From the NCBI GenBank assembly GCA_947588865.1, contig CANPYQ010000044.1, forward strand, positions 1-9,322: DNA of 9,322 bases, given 5' to 3'. The notes under the pieces were generated by a model, which was not told the DNA's origin, searched no databases, and saw nothing but the letters and a program-made list of their open reading frames with translations. The position numbers and the translations under genes were made by a program. This DNA is from an uncultured Bacilli bacterium (lineage in GTDB: Bacteria > Bacillota_I > Bacilli_A > RF39 > UBA660). Shown in pieces: positions 7,897 to 9,322 of this stretch; the first letter of the stretch is position 1, and each line of letters starts with the position of its first letter.

Positions 7897-7929
7897 ATTA
7901 TAGCATGTCCCCCCCCCCCTAGCTGTCAA
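7897..7929 (-). promoter_or_regulatory. Pilin promoter with poly-G spacer, predicted phase-variable
   Basis: On the minus strand a perfect TTGACA (7929-7924) and a perfect extended -10 TGC-TATAAT (7905-7897) face the pilin-like gene. The spacer between hexamers is 21 bp instead of about 17, because it includes 11 consecutive G (7919-7909). Slippage in the tract would change the -35/-10 distance one base at a time; a tract of 7 G would give 17 bp. Poly-G or poly-C spacers act this way in Neisseria porA and opc and in Bordetella fim promoters (known examples). The extended -10 may allow some activity even at 21 bp. Confidence 0.8.
7909..7919. repeat. 11-bp G:C homopolymer tract
   Basis: There are eleven uninterrupted C on the plus strand (G on the minus strand). 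It is the longest homopolymer I found in the window, although A and T are far commoner; the longest A or T run seen is 8. With about 13% G per base, such a run at a given position has a chance near 10^-10 under independent bases. It sits exactly between the -35 and -10 of the pilin promoter. Confidence 0.95.
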
Positions 7930-7932
7930 GAT

Positions 7933-7961
7933 TTGTATTATTAATTTATTTAATATATAAT
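7933..7961 (+). promoter_or_regulatory. Promoter of the ytqA radical SAM gene
   Basis: TATAAT (7956-7961) is a consensus -10, and TTGTAT (7933-7938) lies 17 bp upstream as a weak -35. It diverges from the pilin promoter, and the two -35 elements are only three bases apart. The -10 ends 15 bases before the ATG, again giving a very short predicted leader. Confidence 0.5.
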
Positions 7962-7976
7962 AGTTTAGGTGGTTTC

Positions 7977-8912
7977 ATGTTTAAATATTCAAATACAAAT
8001 AAAAGATATTATACTTTAGATTATTTTTATAAAAATAAGTTTGGAGGAAAAGTATTTAAAGTTAGTTTAAATGCTGGATTTACCTGTCCTAATATTGATG
8101 GCAAAGTTGGAGTTGGAGGATGTATATACTGCTCTAATGGTAGTGGTGAATATGCAGGTAATAAACAAAAAGATTTAATAACTCAATTTAATGATGTTAA
8201 AGAAATGATGTTAAAAAAATGGCCTAAAGCTAAGTATATTGGATATTTCCAAGCTAATACTAATACTTATGCTCCTATTGATATATTAAAAGAAAAGTAT
8301 GAAACAATACTTAAATTAGATGATGTAGTTGGGATTAATATTGCAACTCGTCCTGATTCTATAAGTGTTGAATGCTTGGATTATTTAGAAAAGTTATCTA
8401 AAAAGACATACTTAACAATAGAACTCGGACTTCAAACTATACATGAAAATACATCTAAGCTTATAAATAGATGTCATGATTTAAAATGTTTTGAATGTAT
8501 GGTTAAGAATTTAAGAAAAAGGGGAATAAATGTAGTCGTTCACATTATAAATGGTCTACCTTATGAAACTAAAGAAATGATGATAGATACAGTAAAATAC
8601 CTAAGCAATTTAGATATTCAAGGGATAAAGATACATATGTTATCTATCCTTAAAGGAACTAGGTTAGAAAAATTATATAATGAAACACATTTTAAACTTA
8701 TATCAAGAGAAGAATATATTGATATAGTATGTGATCAATTAGAATATTTAAGAGAAGATATTGTGATTAATAGGATTACTGGGGATCCTAAAGTTAGCAA
8801 TTTAATAGAGCCTAATTGGTTAATAAAAAAAGTTACTATATTAAATGATATAGATAAAGAAATGAAAAAAAGGGATACTTATCAAGGTGCAAAGTATAAA
8901 AAAAAGGACTAA
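7977..8912 (+). CDS. ytqA: YtqA/YhcC-family (TIGR01212) radical SAM protein
   Basis: This 311-residue enzyme has the family's unusual cluster motif C-x11-C-x2-C at Cys37, Cys49 and Cys52 (FTCPN ... GGCIYC), instead of the usual CxxxCxxC. It would bind a 4Fe-4S cluster and cleave S-adenosylmethionine to a radical. Other family-like segments are IATRPDS (122-128), ELGLQT (149-154), NRCHD (164-168) and HIINGLP (189-195). The length fits the family (about 310-320). From memory, work in Gram-positive bacteria ties YtqA (proposed name MnmL) to maturation of the 5-substituent of wobble uridine in tRNA, with the methyltransferase YtqB/MnmM; no ytqB neighbour is visible here. AGGTGG (7967-7972) lies four bases before the ATG. 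The gene is transcribed divergently from the pilin-like gene, and its TAA stop forms the loop of the terminator. Family assignment is firm; the substrate is inferred. Confidence 0.93.
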   Translation: MFKYSNTNKRYYTLDYFYKNKFGGKVFKVSLNAGFTCPNIDGKVGVGGCIYCSNGSGEYAGNKQKDLITQFNDVKEMMLKKWPKAKYIGYFQANTNTYAPIDILKEKYETILKLDDVVGINIATRPDSISVECLDYLEKLSKKTYLTIELGLQTIHENTSKLINRCHDLKCFECMVKNLRKRGINVVVHIINGLPYETKEMMIDTVKYLSNLDIQGIKIHMLSILKGTRLEKLYNETHFKLISREEYIDIVCDQLEYLREDIVINRITGDPKVSNLIEPNWLIKKVTILNDIDKEMKKRDTYQGAKYKKKD

Positions 8913-8923
8913 GTCCTTTTTTT
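8899..8923. terminator. Shared bidirectional terminator of ytqA and the DUF4190-like gene
   Basis: Positions 8899-8909 (seven A then GGAC) pair with 8913-8923 (GTCC then seven T) in an 11-bp stem. The TAA loop at 8910-8912 is the stop codon of ytqA. The A run and T run provide a U tract in both directions. The stop of the converging gene (8924-8926) abuts the stem, so one hairpin ends both transcripts. Confidence 0.85.
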
Positions 8924-9178
8924 CTATAGTCCAGATAAAATAGCTGTACAACTAGCAATTGAAATAATTCCCCATACTATACCAATTATACCAATTATCA
9001 ATCCAGCTATAGCCATACCTTTACCCTTTTCTCCTCTAGAGTTTATTTGGGATAAACCAACTGCTGAAAGGATAGTTCCTGTTAAACCAACAATACCTGC
9101 AAAATTTATAAGTAAAGAAACTAAAGAAACAACGAATCCAGCTATAGCTAAACCATTAGTTTTTGCTTGATTTTCCAT
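8924..9178 (-). CDS. Small DUF4190-like two-helix membrane protein
   Basis: This 84-residue protein has two Gly/Ile-rich hydrophobic segments (about 9-41 and 55-82). They are joined by a charged loop QINSRGEKGKG (44-54). Each segment opens with a near-identical G(L/M)AIAG motif (9-14 and 54-59), also visible as a 14-bp DNA repeat at 9000-9013 and 9135-9148. This layout matches DUF4190 proteins, which are common in Firmicutes and have no known biochemical function. The short N-terminus (MENQAKTNG) is shorter than in many family members, which carry a Pro/Gln-rich leader. AGGAGGT (9191-9185) lies six bases before the ATG. The gene stands alone with its own promoter and shares a terminator with ytqA. 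Integral membrane location is near certain; function is unknown. Confidence 0.82.
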   Translation of the reverse strand: MENQAKTNGLAIAGFVVSLVSLLINFAGIVGLTGTILSAVGLSQINSRGEKGKGMAIAGLIIGIIGIVWGIISIASCTAILSGL

Positions 9179-9200
9179 ACATCTACCTCCTACTATTTAA

Positions 9201-9229
9201 ATTATACTATATAAATTCAATATTGTAAA
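9201..9229 (-). promoter_or_regulatory. Promoter of the DUF4190-like gene
   Basis: On the minus strand TTTACA (9229-9224) and TATAAT (9206-9201) are separated by 17 bp, close to consensus at both elements. The leader is predicted to be about 16 nt and contains AGGAGGT. Strong constitutive expression is likely. Confidence 0.7.
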
Positions 9230-9262
9230 TATTTTTTTATTTTTGCAGTAAAAAAGAGTAAA

Positions 9263-9291
9263 TTTTCTTCGCAATAAAAATTTGATATAAT
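9263..9291 (+). promoter_or_regulatory. Extended -10 promoter of the gene at the right edge
   Basis: TGA-TATAAT (9283-9291) is a consensus extended -10. TTTTCT (9263-9268) at 17 bp is a poor -35, which extended -10 promoters tolerate. It is divergent from the DUF4190-like gene and faces the ATG at 9320. Confidence 0.55.
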
Positions 9292-9319
9292 TACTACATA
9301 ATAAAGGTGGTATGTAGTA

Positions 9320-9322
9320 ATG
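9320..9322 (+). CDS. Start of a further gene cut by the window edge
   Basis: Only the start codon is visible. AAAGGTGG (9303-9310) is a good ribosome binding site nine bases upstream, and an extended -10 promoter lies further upstream. An earlier ATG at 9312 is followed at once by TAG and cannot be the start. The product cannot be determined. Confidence 0.55.

Noticed and set aside
9231..9280. Imperfect inverted repeat of T-rich and A-rich stretches between divergent promoters
   Set aside because: The arms match only with gaps and are nearly all A/T, so there is no support beyond composition.
1..9322. Mycoplasma-type genetic code (TGA as Trp)
   Set aside because: All coding frames are free of internal TGA, and the Trp codons checked are TGG, which fits the standard code.

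Overview
The window is AT-rich bacterial DNA with strong AGGAGG/AAGGTG-type ribosome binding sites and sigma-A-like promoters. It carries AddAB rather than RecBCD, a YtqA-type radical SAM protein and short Firmicute-type membrane proteins. It reads as a low-GC Firmicute, most likely an uncultured gut-type Bacilli/Clostridia or RF39/Mycoplasmatota-like lineage; the exact lineage is inference. Trp is encoded by TGG wherever I checked, and no coding frame contains an internal TGA, so this is the standard code and not the Mycoplasma code.

Left part (minus strand, 1-1250): a secreted protein with four dockerin-type calcium-binding repeats and a C-terminal membrane anchor preceded by an APDTAG motif. 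It has its own TTGACA-N17-TATTCT promoter and a directional 14-bp stem-loop terminator. Centre (minus strand, 1298-6824): addB followed by addA, the helicase-nuclease that processes double-strand breaks. Both nuclease domains and the AddB Fe-S cysteines are intact, but AddB is very short and has no Walker A motif. A 104-nt gap containing a 19-bp AT palindrome separates the two genes.

Right part (6845-8912): a type IV prepilin-like protein whose C-terminal part resembles the DUF1566/FGE/C-type-lectin type. It is transcribed leftwards from a 115-bp divergent region shared with ytqA, a radical SAM gene transcribed rightwards. The pilin promoter has consensus -35 (TTGACA) and extended -10 (TGC-TATAAT) elements, but the spacer is 21 bp because it contains an uninterrupted run of 11 G. 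This is the architecture of a slipped-strand, phase-variable promoter, and it is the most interesting signal in the window: an apparent ON/OFF or rheostat switch for a surface pilin/lectin.

Far right (8899-9322): ytqA and a small DUF4190-like membrane protein converge on one bidirectional terminator whose loop is the ytqA stop codon. A further rightward gene begins at the edge; only its promoter, ribosome binding site and ATG are visible.

The genes do not form one pathway. The window combines housekeeping functions (recombinational repair, a probable tRNA-modification enzyme) with two cell-surface genes that have higher GC or modular composition. No tRNA, rRNA, CRISPR array, transposase or integrase is visible.
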